Position numbers and translations under genes: made by a program. A DNA stretch of 37,674 bases from Alphaproteobacteria bacterium (GTDB lineage Bacteria > Pseudomonadota > Alphaproteobacteria > Rhizobiales > Xanthobacteraceae): contig WQYW01000037.1 in assembly GCA_009781045.1 (NCBI GenBank), positions 1 through 37,674 of the forward strand, given 5' to 3'. This document shows, in pieces, positions 8,370 through 16,907 of the stretch. The notes below the pieces were generated by a model that was not told the DNA's origin, searched no databases, and worked only from the letters and a program-made list of their open reading frames with translations. How positions within the stretch are numbered: position 1 is the first letter of the stretch; each line of letters opens with the position of its first letter.

Positions 8370-9089
8370 CTACCGACGGTCGATGTTGGCCGCACCGGAA
8401 TTCTGCTCACTGAGGAGAAAAATGCGGTGCGGCTCGCGCAGGATGATGCGCTGGCGGCCGCTCTCCACCAGTCCGAGCTGTTCCCACGCGCTCAGGATGC
8501 GGCTGACGGTGTGAAGTGTGGTGCCGGTCATCTGCGCAATGTCCTGGCGGCTGATCGGAAAGTCGATTTCGATGCCATGGCCGAGTTTCTTGCCCGACTG
8601 CTTGACCAGACGCAGCAGCGCGTGCGCAACGCGCTGCTCGACCTGCTGGGTCGACATTTCCAGCATCCGCGTATGGCTCTCCTGCAGGCGCGAGCCGATG
8701 GTCTGGAGCGTATTGACGGCAAGGCCGGGAAATTTTTCCAGCAATCTCGGCCAGGTCACGGTCGGCCACGCCAGCGCCACACTGTCGTCGACCGCGGTCG
8801 CGGTCGCCGGGTAATGCGTCAGTGCGATCGCCATCGCCAGACCAAAGGTCTCTCCGGTGGCAATATACCGCACCAGGATCTGTTCGCCCGTGGGGGTGGT
8901 CTTGGTCGCCCGGACATGGCCGTGGAGCAGCAGGAAAAAAGAGTGAGCGTCCTGGCCCTGTTCAAAAATGGTGGAGTTTCGCGGATGGCGCGCCGAACGC
9001 GCCTCACGCAGGATCTCCTCCACCTCTTCCGGTTTGAAACCGGCAAAAAGCGGCAAGTCCGCAACCAGCGACGTGTCGACCTTTGCCAT
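8370..9089 (-). CDS. Crp/Fnr-family transcriptional regulator (cysteine-free)
   Basis: A 239-residue regulator with an N-terminal cyclic-nucleotide-binding-like sensor fold (about 10-125), a dimerisation helix (about 127-155) and a C-terminal winged HTH (about 168-220), containing ISRQDIAQMTGTTLHTVSRIL. The protein contains no cysteine, so it cannot hold the oxygen-sensing [4Fe-4S] cluster of Fnr. This favours the Dnr/NnrR-like, NO-responsive side of the family, which fits the divergent nnrS gene. Start at 9089 is set by GAGGAA 5 bases upstream; the open frame extends to 9359, but that extra part is not family-like. The signal it senses is inferred from context only. Confidence 0.9.
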   Translation of the reverse strand: MAKVDTSLVADLPLFAGFKPEEVEEILREARSARHPRNSTIFEQGQDAHSFFLLLHGHVRATKTTPTGEQILVRYIATGETFGLAMAIALTHYPATATAVDDSVALAWPTVTWPRLLEKFPGLAVNTLQTIGSRLQESHTRMLEMSTQQVEQRVAHALLRLVKQSGKKLGHGIEIDFPISRQDIAQMTGTTLHTVSRILSAWEQLGLVESGRQRIILREPHRIFLLSEQNSGAANIDRR

Positions 9090-9512
9090 CCTGCTTCCTC
9101 GACCCGGAAGTTCCGGGCACGCCCCAAATCTCCGATACAGTGCACCGACCTCGCCTTGAGGGCGGGATCCGGCTTTGAGTCCGGAGAGCCGCAAACCAGG
9201 CGGTCCCCCCCAGGACTTACCCGACTTCGCCCTCACACTCCGCCCCCCGCAGCGGGAAAGCCGCGGGATCCTCCCCTGGCTTACCGATGTCGTGGCGGCG
9301 TGCACTGTATGTTCGCGCCCGATGATAAAGACTTCCCGCACTCCCTTCAAGGACGCCAACCACTTGATGTGGCTTTAAAAGCCGCCTGTCGGGGCGGCGC
9401 CGCGGCGCTGCCGCGCCAACTGCGCTGTGCTGCAGCCCCGGTCTTTGTTCCCATTCCTTCACAACCCGGGCTATATTTTCTGCCGACACCTGGTTAACCG
9501 GAGTTTTTCGCC
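9090..9512. promoter_or_regulatory. divergent control region between Crp/Fnr regulator and nnrS
   Basis: The 423-bp gap holds both leaders. I searched by eye for TTGAT-N4-ATCAA and near variants and found no convincing site. The nnrS ribosome-binding site CGGAG is at 9499-9503. Confidence 0.45.
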
Positions 9513-10724
9513 GTGGTTGGGTCCTCTTCCCGCACTTCCCCGGGCTGGCCGCTGTTTGCCAACAGCTTTCGCCCCTTTTTCCTCCTTGCCGCATTGCAGA
9601 CCGGACCCAGTGTGGTGTTCTGGCTGGTGGCCTTTCACCATCAGGTCCCGATTCCGACCACCTTCATCCCGCTCGACTGGCATATCCATGAAATGCTGTT
9701 CGGCTTCCTGCCTGCGGTGATCACCGGCTTCCTGTTCACGGCGATTCCCAACTGGACCGGGCGACTGCCGATCCGGGGCGCCCCTCTGGTGGTGCTGGCA
9801 ATGGTGTGGCTGGCCGGGCGTCTGGCAGTGACCTTCTCAGGCTATATCGGCTGGATCCCGGCAATGGTGGTTGACGCCGCCTTTCTCACTCTGTTCGCTG
9901 CCGCGGCCACCCGCGAGATCGTCGCCGGCGCCAACTGGCGTAACCTGCGGGTGATTTCTCTGGTGATGGCACTGCTGATCGCCAATATCTGGTTCCATCT
10001 CGAGGAACATTTCCAGGGCAACGCCGACTACAGCCTGCGTTTCGGCATCAGCTCCGTCCTGCTCCTGATCTGCCTGATCGGCGGCCGCATCATTCCAAGC
10101 TTCACCCGCAACTGGCTGGTCCGGGAAAATCCTGGTCGGCTGCCGACCCCCTTCAGCCGTTTCGACGGCGCCACACTCGCCCTTTCCGCCCTCGTGCTGC
10201 TGGCCTGGGTCATTGACCCCGCAAGCATGATCACGGGCGCCGGCATGGTGCTGGCAGGGATCGCCCATGTGGTGCGGCTGGCGCGCTGGGCCGGTGACCG
10301 CACCGGCCGCGAACGCCTGGTCCTGATCCTCCATGTCGCCTATGCCTTCGTGCCGATCGGATTCCTGCTCACCGCCGCCAGTGTGTTCGGCTCGGTGCCG
10401 GTGAGCGCCGGTATCCACGCCTGGACGGCGGGCGCGGCCGGCACGATGACGCTGGCGGTGATGACACGCGCCAGCCTCGGCCATACCGGACAGACGCTGA
10501 GCGCCTCGGTCGCCACCCATGTCATCTATGTCGCGATTGTGGTGGCGGCACTGGCGCGCATCGCCGCTGCCCTGATGTCAAGCCACACCGAACCCATGTT
10601 CCATATCGCCGCCTTCGGCTGGGCCATAGCCTTTCTCGGCTATGCCGTGGCCTATGGACCTTTGCTGGTCGGCAGCCGCTGGCGCGCGCTCGCTATCGCG
10701 CGCCCGCCCGCAAAACGCAGCTGA
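9513..10724 (+). CDS. nnrS: NnrS family protein
   Basis: NnrS is a heme- and copper-containing polytopic inner-membrane protein that raises resistance to nitrosative stress and is usually switched on by NO-sensing Crp/Fnr regulators. The 403-residue product begins near PLFANSFRPFFLLAALQ and carries LDWHIHEMLFGFLPAVITGFLFTAIPNWTGRLP, the family's conserved first-helix region with histidines that can bind heme. About twelve hydrophobic segments follow. Also typical are NIWFHLE, GGRIIPSFTRNWL and MTLAVMTRASLGHTG. The start is a GTG at 9513 with CGGAG 9 bases upstream. Its divergent neighbour is a Crp/Fnr regulator, the likely controller. Confidence 0.92.
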   Translation: MVGSSSRTSPGWPLFANSFRPFFLLAALQTGPSVVFWLVAFHHQVPIPTTFIPLDWHIHEMLFGFLPAVITGFLFTAIPNWTGRLPIRGAPLVVLAMVWLAGRLAVTFSGYIGWIPAMVVDAAFLTLFAAAATREIVAGANWRNLRVISLVMALLIANIWFHLEEHFQGNADYSLRFGISSVLLLICLIGGRIIPSFTRNWLVRENPGRLPTPFSRFDGATLALSALVLLAWVIDPASMITGAGMVLAGIAHVVRLARWAGDRTGRERLVLILHVAYAFVPIGFLLTAASVFGSVPVSAGIHAWTAGAAGTMTLAVMTRASLGHTGQTLSASVATHVIYVAIVVAALARIAAALMSSHTEPMFHIAAFGWAIAFLGYAVAYGPLLVGSRWRALAIARPPAKRS

Positions 10725-10871
10725 GGAGCCCTGGTGCCCCCTGGCGCAGTCCCGCAAAAGCATGTCTGCGCAAAGGACTCCTTCGGCCATCCCGCAAAAG
10801 CGCCAAAGCCTTAAAAAAAACCGGCAAGGGCCCACCTCAAAGCCACCCGCTTAAGGCAGGCTCAAAAGCCG

Positions 10872-10970
10872 CGGCAAAAAAGCCGGATCCATCATCGGCC
10901 CTGCCAGCCAGGCCCTGCCAGCCAGGCCCTGTCGGTCAGGACCTCGTGTCTTTTTGCGGCTTTTTCCCGG
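10872..10970. terminator. possible bidirectional terminator between nnrS and scoB
   Basis: AAAAAGCCG (near 10876-10884) and CGGCTTTTT (near 10958-10966) are complementary and enclose about 75 bases in the 247-bp gap between the convergent nnrS and scoB genes. The run of T after the right arm suits a + strand terminator, and the A run before the left arm suits the minus strand. The long loop makes this uncertain. Confidence 0.35.
10897..10938. repeat. 14-bp tandem repeat, three units
   Basis: GGCCCTGCCAGCCA is present twice exactly (10897-10910 and 10911-10924) and a third time with three changes (10925-10938). It lies between convergent genes, within the loop of the candidate terminator. Confidence 0.8.
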
Positions 10971-10971
10971 A

Positions 10972-11649
10972 TTACCGGCGCGGCTCAGGGCGGCCGTGCT
11001 GTTCCGCGGTCAGCACCACGCGGTAGTCGGCCTCGGTCTTCGACCGCACCTCCTCGACCGAGACACCGTCGGCAAGTTCGGTCAGCACCATGCCGCCATC
11101 GCCGTGCTTGTCGATGGTGAACACCGCAAGATCGGTGATCACCATATCGACCACACGCTCCCCGGTCAGCGGCAGGGCGCATTTTTTGAGGAGTTTCGGG
11201 CCGTCCTTGGCGAAATGTTCCATCACCACGACGACGCGCTTGACGCCGGCGACGAGATCCATCGCCCCGCCCATCCCCTTCACCATCTTGCCGGGGATCA
11301 TCCAGTTGGCGAGATCGCCATTCTGCGCCACCTGCATGGCACCGAGAATCGACAGATCCATATGGCCGCCGCGGATCATGCCGAAGGAGTCGGCGCTGGA
11401 GAAGTAGCTTGTCGACGGCAATTCACTCACGGTCTGCTTGCCGGCATTGATGAGGTCCGGATCGACCTCGCCCTCATAGGGGAACGGCCCCATGCCCAGC
11501 ATGCCGTTCTCGCTCTGCAGGCTGACCAGCACACCTTCGGGAATGAAGTTCGAGACCAGCGTCGGGATGCCGATGCCAAGATTGACGTAGTAACCATCGC
11601 GCAGTTCCTTGGCAGCGCGCTCGGCCATCTGTTCACGGCTCCAGGCCAT
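10972..11649 (-). CDS. scoB: 3-oxoacid CoA-transferase subunit B
   Basis: This is the beta subunit of succinyl-CoA:3-oxoacid CoA-transferase (family I CoA transferase), which activates acetoacetate with CoA from succinyl-CoA in the cytoplasm. The 225-residue product has [15 protein letters not shown] and then the catalytic SENG motif with the active-site glutamate at about residue 47, which forms the glutamyl-CoA thioester. [18 protein letters not shown] and [13 protein letters not shown] are further subunit B hallmarks. Start at 11649 has AGGAG upstream. It lies downstream of scoA on the same strand with a 153-base gap, so the two are probably co-transcribed. Next to a phasin gene a few kb away, a link to PHB breakdown is possible but inferred. 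Confidence 0.95.
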   Translation of the reverse strand: MAWSREQMAERAAKELRDGYYVNLGIGIPTLVSNFIPEGVLVSLQSENGMLGMGPFPYEGEVDPDLINAGKQTVSELPSTSYFSSADSFGMIRGGHMDLSILGAMQVAQNGDLANWMIPGKMVKGMGGAMDLVAGVKRVVVVMEHFAKDGPKLLKKCALPLTGERVVDMVITDLAVFTIDKHGDGGMVLTELADGVSVEEVRSKTEADYRVVLTAEQHGRPEPRR

Positions 11650-11802
11650 AGGACTCTCCTGATCGATTATGCGTCATGCCGCAAGGTGCAGTGGGGATCC
11701 CGTTCCCGGGCTTGAACTTTCCGGTAAAACTCCTGAAGACCCCGGCTCTGGATCCGCTGTTCTGGAGCCGTGGTCCGGGCCATCCGCAGACTCAAGGCAG
11801 AC

Positions 11803-12510
11803 TCAGGCGGCAGGACGCGGGCGGGTGTTGCGGAACTCGATGTGCTTCCTGGCGTTGCCGACCTCGATCATGCGTTTGACGAAAATGCCGGGCGTATGAA
11901 TATGGTCCGGATCAATTTCGCCCGCCGGCACCAGATACTCGACCTCGGCAACCGTCATGCGGGCGGCGGTCGCCATCATCGGATTGAAATTGCGCGCGGT
12001 CTTGCGATAGACCAGATTGCCTGCGCTGTCCCCCTTCCAGGCATGAACGATGGCGAGATCGGCGAACAGGCCACGCTCCATCAGATATTTCTCGCCATCG
12101 AATTCCCGCACTTCCTTGCCTTCGCCGATCAGGGTTCCGACCCCGGTCCGGGTGAAAAAGGCGGGAATGCCGGCTCCGCCGGCCCGGATCCGTTCCGCCA
12201 GCGTGCCCTGCGGGTTGAATTCCAGTTCCAGCTCGCCCGCAAGATACTGCTGGGCAAACAGCTTGTTCTCGCCGACATAGGACGAGATCATCTTCCGGAT
12301 CTGGCGGGTTTCCAGAAGCCGGCTCAGGCCGATGCCATCAACACCGGCATTATTGGAGATCACGGTGAGGTTCTTCACCCCGGAATCGCGGATGGCATCC
12401 GACAGCACCTCGGGGATGCCACAGAGACCAAAACCGCCCGACATGATGGTCATGCCGTCTTTCAGGATGCCTTCGAGAGCCGCCTTGGCGTCGGGAAAAA
12501 CCTTGTTCAT
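11803..12510 (-). CDS. scoA: 3-oxoacid CoA-transferase subunit A
   Basis: This is the alpha subunit that pairs with the downstream scoB product. The 235-residue protein begins MNKVFPDAKAALEGILKDGM and has the CoA-binding loop SGGFGLCGIPE at about residues 24-34, followed by LTVISNNAGVDGIGL, YVGENKLFAQQYLAGELELE and GAGIPAFFTRTGVGT, all conserved in the family. The frame is open upstream to 13032, but the extra N-terminus does not match. The start at 12510 gives the usual length; the ribosome-binding site (AGGA about 9-12 bases upstream) is weak. Two separate subunits, as in most bacteria, rather than the fused animal SCOT. Confidence 0.95.
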   Translation of the reverse strand: MNKVFPDAKAALEGILKDGMTIMSGGFGLCGIPEVLSDAIRDSGVKNLTVISNNAGVDGIGLSRLLETRQIRKMISSYVGENKLFAQQYLAGELELEFNPQGTLAERIRAGGAGIPAFFTRTGVGTLIGEGKEVREFDGEKYLMERGLFADLAIVHAWKGDSAGNLVYRKTARNFNPMMATAARMTVAEVEYLVPAGEIDPDHIHTPGIFVKRMIEVGNARKHIEFRNTRPRPAA

Positions 12511-12891
12511 GCGGGGGATCCTGAAATCAGTCCTTGAGGACCAAAGCTGAAAGGAGGAAATCTGCAAGGCTTGTGCGGCGAGGCTGCCGCCCGCGTCGCA
12601 AGCCTCAGCTTGCCGCAGCTTCTTAGGCGACAAGCCCGTCAATGCGCAAGCCCCGGCACCCGGCACGGCCCGGGCCACCCGCGCGGGCTTGCCGCCGCCG
12701 GCCGCCGCGACAGCTCCGCAAGGCAGCGGATCCGCAAGGCAACAGACCCTGGACTTTTTGAGGCCCGATAAAGGGCGACAGCGCGCATTTTGCGCTCCCG
12801 ACCGTGCCCACCGGCCTTGCCGCTCCCCCTGGCGCTCCCACCAGCACACGCCAGCCGGAAATGACACGCCAGCCCGGCCATCACGGTGGAC
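12511..12891. other. divergent gap between scoA and the AsmA-family gene
   Basis: These 381 bases contain the leaders of both genes and no further gene that I can recognise. No clear promoter hexamers stand out. Confidence 0.5.
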
Positions 12892-14973
12892 ATGGCAGGA
12901 GCGGAGCGCACTCAAAGCCGGGTCGGCCTTGAAAGCGACAAGAAAAGCAGCCAACTTAAGCACAAGGCCGCATGGAACGCGGTTCGCCACACCGCCCGGG
13001 TTTCGTATTCGTCGCCCCCTTCGCGACATCATCAGGACACGCCATTGTCAATCGCTCAAGGAATCAAGCGACTGGGGACGCCGGTGGCGGTGTTGCTGTG
13101 CCTGATCCCGGCGATCATGGTCACGACCTCCTGGCTGATCAACCGCGACGCGCTGCGCGAAGCGGTCCAGGACCAGATCCGCGATGTCACCGGGCTTGAG
13201 GTCAATGTCGGCGGTACCGTCGAGGTCTCGCTGTTTCCGGCCGCCTACGCCTCCTTCCATAACATTGACCTCAAAGGCCCCGACGGCGACAGCGCCTCCA
13301 CCCTTCATGTCGAGGTGCTCAAGGCCAAACTGCATCTGCTGCCGCTTCTCCTGCAGCGCTTCGAAATCTCCGACCTCCTGCTGTCCGAGCCGCATATCCG
13401 CGTCACCATGAAGCCCAATGGCGAGAGCAACTGGACCCCCTTCATTGAGACCGTGGCACGCACGATGAAGCCGGACGCTGTCAACCAGCCCTCGTTTTCC
13501 GAGATCCGCATTGCCAATGGCGTGCTCGATTATCAGGACGCCAAAGGCCATATCGAGACCTTCCAGGACATCAATCTGGCACTGGCCTGGCCTTCGATTT
13601 CGCGTTCTTTCGCCGCTACCGGACAGTTCGACTGGCGCGATGAGCGCGTCGACGGATCCATCAGCTTCAGCAACTTCGCCGCCATCCTGGTCGGCGACCG
13701 CTCCGGGGTCAAGGCGCGCATTTCCAGCGCCCCGCTCAAGATGGCCTTCGACGGCAACATCGCCAACCATGCCAGCCCGATCCTGGGCGGCATGCTGACC
13801 ATCGACAGCCCCTCGCTGCGCAATGCCTTGCGCTGGCTCGGCCAGCCGCCCCCGGCGAGCAGCGGCTTCGGGCGCTTCACCCTCAAGGCCCGCGCCGACC
13901 TGGTCGGCGGATCGGTGGCCCTGACCAATGTCAATGTCGAACTCGACGGCAATGCCGCCGAGGGCGTCATGAGCTATTCCAACAACAACCGGCGCATGCT
14001 CCAGGCCACGCTGGCCGCCGATGCGCTCGACTTCACACCCTATATCTCGACCTTCCGCCTGCTCGCGACCGGAGCGCACGACTGGAACCGGCAGCTCTTC
14101 GACCTCAACGGCCTGTCGGCGACCGACCTCGATATGCGCCTGTCGGCCGCCCAGCTCACGATCGGAGCCTCGAAACTCGGCCGCACCGCGCTCGGCGCCA
14201 ATCTGCACAACGGCACCCTGGCGCTGTCGGTGGGCGAGGCCCAGGTCTATGGCGGCATCGCCCATGGTTCCCTGGTCATCGCCCGCTCCAGCGCCAATGT
14301 CGACATCAAGGCCCAGCTCCAGTTCAAGGACGTCGATCTCAAGGAAAGCGCCAGCGAGTGGTTCAGGATCGGCCGCCTGGCCGGACGCGGCAATATCAAC
14401 GTCACGCTTTCGGCGTCAGGCTCCAGTCCTTTCGACCTGGTGCAGACGCTCAACGGCAGCGCCACCATCAACGGACATGACGGCAGGATCTTAGGGATTG
14501 ATGTCGGACAGACCCTCAAGCGCCTCGAACAGCGCCCGTTGTCCCCGCCCCGCCTCGATGGCGGCACCACCGCCTTCGACGACCTCGTGATCGCCGTGCG
14601 TTTCGCCGACGGCATCGCCACCACCGACGATATCCACATTGAGGGGCCGACCGCACGCATCACCCTGTCCGGCACCATCTCGGTGCCCTTGCGCGAATAT
14701 GACCTCGACGGCGTCGCCAGCCTCACCAGCGCATCCGATTTTGAACTCAAGTTCAAGCTCCAGGGACCGTGGGACGACCCCACGATCTTCCCCGATGCTG
14801 AAAGCCTGCTGCGGCGATCCAAGGCTTCCAAACAGCTCCTGGATGCGCTCAAGGACCCCAAGACCCAGGACGCGGTGCGCTCGGCGATTGAAAATCTGAT
14901 CGCCAAGCCGGGATCCGAGACCAAACCGCCCGACGACGACAAACCCGCAGCCAGCGACACACCATCGCACTGA
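12892..14973 (+). CDS. AsmA family protein
   Basis: A large envelope protein of the AsmA/TamB-like superfamily, thought to form long beta-taco structures that carry phospholipids or affect outer-membrane assembly. One N-terminal membrane anchor (GTPVAVLLCLIPAIMVTTSWLI) is followed by INRDALREAVQDQIRDVTGLEVNVGG and TVEVSLFPAAYASFHNIDLKG, the usual AsmA N-terminal repeat, with the rest of the chain periplasmic. The AsmA_2-like C-terminal part contains GRGNINVTLSASGSSPFDLVQTLNGSA. The start is uncertain. ATG 12892 gives 693 residues with about 60 residues before the anchor, while TTG 13045, preceded by AGGAC, gives 642 residues and a more usual short cytoplasmic tail. It is divergent from scoA and appears intact. 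Confidence 0.88.
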   Translation: MAGAERTQSRVGLESDKKSSQLKHKAAWNAVRHTARVSYSSPPSRHHQDTPLSIAQGIKRLGTPVAVLLCLIPAIMVTTSWLINRDALREAVQDQIRDVTGLEVNVGGTVEVSLFPAAYASFHNIDLKGPDGDSASTLHVEVLKAKLHLLPLLLQRFEISDLLLSEPHIRVTMKPNGESNWTPFIETVARTMKPDAVNQPSFSEIRIANGVLDYQDAKGHIETFQDINLALAWPSISRSFAATGQFDWRDERVDGSISFSNFAAILVGDRSGVKARISSAPLKMAFDGNIANHASPILGGMLTIDSPSLRNALRWLGQPPPASSGFGRFTLKARADLVGGSVALTNVNVELDGNAAEGVMSYSNNNRRMLQATLAADALDFTPYISTFRLLATGAHDWNRQLFDLNGLSATDLDMRLSAAQLTIGASKLGRTALGANLHNGTLALSVGEAQVYGGIAHGSLVIARSSANVDIKAQLQFKDVDLKESASEWFRIGRLAGRGNINVTLSASGSSPFDLVQTLNGSATINGHDGRILGIDVGQTLKRLEQRPLSPPRLDGGTTAFDDLVIAVRFADGIATTDDIHIEGPTARITLSGTISVPLREYDLDGVASLTSASDFELKFKLQGPWDDPTIFPDAESLLRRSKASKQLLDALKDPKTQDAVRSAIENLIAKPGSETKPPDDDKPAASDTPSH

Positions 14974-15597
14974 CGAAGCGGACGCGACGGCTTGGGAGCC
15001 GTTCACCGAATCGTCGCGTCCCGGATTGCTCCGCGGTTTGAGCAAAATCGAACACATCCCCCGGGAAGCGATTCCCCCTGATTTTTCCCGGCCTCCCAGG
15101 CTCCGCGGTCCGCCTTTCAGCTCTGCCCTGTGCCGCCAACAGAGACGGCGGCGCTTGCCGACGGCAGGGCTTCGTCACTTTTCGCTTTGCGACAATCAAT
15201 CAACGTCATTTCCATCCCCGCCTGGATCAACTCTGCGGTGCCGACGCAACACCCAACCAGGTTCCATGCGCTTGTGCCTTTCCGGACCAGAGACTGGCCC
15301 AGGCGAATGTCCCGGGAACGGGAACCCAATCCCCAGTTCTCGTAAGCGCCCCCTACAGGGCTGACCCGCCGCTTTTGGCCCCGCCCAAACCGGTCATGGC
15401 CACGCCCCTCGAAGGAAAATTCCCGCCGCGCTCACAATGCCGGGAACCATTTGCCGGTTTGAGAGTTCTCTTTCGTCACGATGCTTGCGGCTGCCGCAAC
15501 TGAACCACCGCACGCGTCCGATCTCAAAGAAAGGACGGCAATGGGCGATGTTCGGGTGTTCGCCGGCCTTGCACATCGCAGGAATTGAGGGAAATCC
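14974..15597. other. 624-base stretch without a recognisable gene
   Basis: Short overlapping frames only. An 85-codon frame at 15394-15651 (minus) has no family resemblance and overlaps the protease fragment. The GC content falls towards the right end, where the mosaic segment begins. Confidence 0.5.
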
Positions 15598-15741
15598 ATG
15601 AATTTTCAACAGAGAATTGAGTTGATCAGGGATATCGAGAGACATCGTCAAAGCACGGTGATCTGTTATCTTACAAGCATCCGGCCAAACCTTGCGGCGT
15701 CAATGTCCGAAGATGTCGTTCGCGTCATTTTCGACCATTAG
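15598..15741 (+). pseudogene. N-terminal fragment of an SDH_sah-type (ClpP-like) serine protease
   Basis: A 47-codon frame with a good ribosome-binding site (GAGGGAAA, 5 bases upstream) starts MNFQQRIELIRDIERHRQST and continues VICYLTSIRPNLAAS, ending EDVVRVIFDH then TAG. This resembles the opening of the serine dehydrogenase proteinase family (PF01972), which normally runs to about 280 residues. Everything after the first beta strands, including the catalytic serine, is missing. The stop lies in a TTAG-TTAG-TTAG run that marks a probable recombination or duplication point, four bases before the end of the convergent gene. It is likely a remnant, though a stable short peptide cannot be excluded. 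Confidence 0.5.
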
Positions 15742-15745
15742 TTAG

Positions 15746-16252
15746 TTAGATGGGTGTATCGAATCTCGTCCGGCCCAGTGCATCATCGTTGAAGAATATC
15801 AGGACGATCAAATCGCCTTTTCTGGCCGTGAGCCCGTCCGTTCCCTCTTCGACCTCACCCGCTATAAGATGAATGCCTGCTCCAGCTACCTGGAGACGAA
15901 TCTCCAGAATGCGGCCTGCATTATCAACGCTGAGATCAACCCACTCGATCTTCTTGCGCGGAAACTCAGCCAGCCTGCTATATCGATAGATCGATACCTC
16001 TCCTTCAGAGCCAGACCATTCCAAGGTTTCCCCCCGATCCGCCAAAAGATGGAGTCTCGATTCCCCATCGTCGTCCGTCCAGGTCACCACGTGGACCCGG
16101 CCGGCGCTGGAAAGCACCAATTCGAGGACCCAAGCTTGAACAAATGGGAGATCGGGATGCTCGAACCTGGGCGGCTCTGACCAAAAGGCCATCTCGATGC
16201 AGCTCGCGTCTCTAACGTACTGGCCCGCGAAGGTCCCGAATAGCTCGCGCAT
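15746..16252 (-). CDS. unrecognised 168-residue protein
   Basis: I do not recognise a family. The product starts MRELFGTFAGQYVRDASCIE and is rich in beta-prone and acidic stretches, such as VVTWTDDDGESRLHLL and KKIEWVDLSVDNAGRILEIRLQ, ending GDLIVLIFFNDDALGRTRFDTPI. It has no signal peptide, membrane segment or repeat. It is likely cytosolic; the style recalls small accessory proteins such as toxin-immunity proteins, but that is only an impression. The start is uncertain: ATG 16252 is preceded by AGGAAG but at a long spacing, and ATG 16288 would add 12 residues. The open frame continues to 16537 only because it overlies the EIIA fragment on the other strand. Base composition is lower in GC than in neighbouring genes, suggesting transfer. 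Confidence 0.6.
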   Translation of the reverse strand: MRELFGTFAGQYVRDASCIEMAFWSEPPRFEHPDLPFVQAWVLELVLSSAGRVHVVTWTDDDGESRLHLLADRGETLEWSGSEGEVSIYRYSRLAEFPRKKIEWVDLSVDNAGRILEIRLQVAGAGIHLIAGEVEEGTDGLTARKGDLIVLIFFNDDALGRTRFDTPI

Positions 16253-16289
16253 GTCTTTGCAGAACTTCCTTTTCCGATCCGTATGCATA

Positions 16290-16428
16290 GCCGACGACGA
16301 TTCCGATTTTTGTCGGGGCGATATCATTGCGGCGGAGGAGCGCGCCGACACCGGCCACGGCGTGCTGATTCTCACCGACATGTTCGGCGGCCCCCCCTCC
16401 AATCTGGCGATATTCTGCATGGGTCCCT
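16290..16428 (+). pseudogene. fragment of a PTS EIIA (mannose-type) protein
   Basis: The + frame through 16290 reads ADDDSDFCRGDIIAAEERAD and then TGHGVLILTDMFGGPPSNLAI, matching the middle of EIIA(Man)-type regulators of alphaproteobacteria (GPDDDM..RR.DI..A....DTG.GV.ILTDMFGGTPSNLAIS). Both the N-terminal part with the phosphorylated histidine and the C-terminal part are absent, so it cannot take phosphate. It overlaps the upstream end of the unrecognised minus-strand gene's open frame. A complete copy is expected elsewhere, next to hprK and ptsH. Confidence 0.7.
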
Positions 16429-16907
16429 GCGTCATCGTCACGCTTCTCGTGGTGAGAAACGTTGCCAAATCTGGCGACACGGTCATCGGCGCGCCAGCCA
16501 AGCCAAAATGACAGAATCTGTTTGGCAGCATGTCCACCCCACCCAGGTTAAAAGGAAAAAACGTGTAATATCAGCAAGATAACTCTCTTGCTGCAATCTC
16601 AGATTCGCCACATCATCCCGAAACGAAGCGGCCACCCACCCAAAACGAAATCTGCCAGAAGCAGGATCCGGAAATCCCGTGATTTGCCTTCCGCCCTTCC
16701 GCCGTGACGTGCCAAATGGAGAGCGGCCATTTACAGAGAACCGTCAAACTCGCTCCCCTCCAATCCCGGCCCCTTGCGCGCACTCCTTTCCCGGCTGCCC
16801 CGAAGCGCGTCGAGGCGGACTGGCATTTCTCTCTGATCACGGCAGAAACCGGCCATGCGGGCGGTCCCGTGCATTTCTTGCCCGCACGTTTTTCGCCCCT
16901 GTAAAGC
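16429..16907. other. intergenic after the EIIA fragment
   Basis: No gene seen. This is the 3' side of the pot operon. No clear stem with a T run was found for the minus strand. Confidence 0.45.

Noticed and set aside
10897..10938. Tandem 14-bp units considered as a CRISPR array
   Set aside because: Units are too short, directly abutting and without spacers; no cas genes in the window.
13048..14265. 405-codon minus-strand frame inside the AsmA-family gene
   Set aside because: Antisense to a clear AsmA protein, and composition is typical of high-GC shadow frames.
15394..15651. 85-codon minus-strand frame before the mosaic segment
   Set aside because: It overlaps the protease fragment on the opposite strand, and no family resemblance was found.
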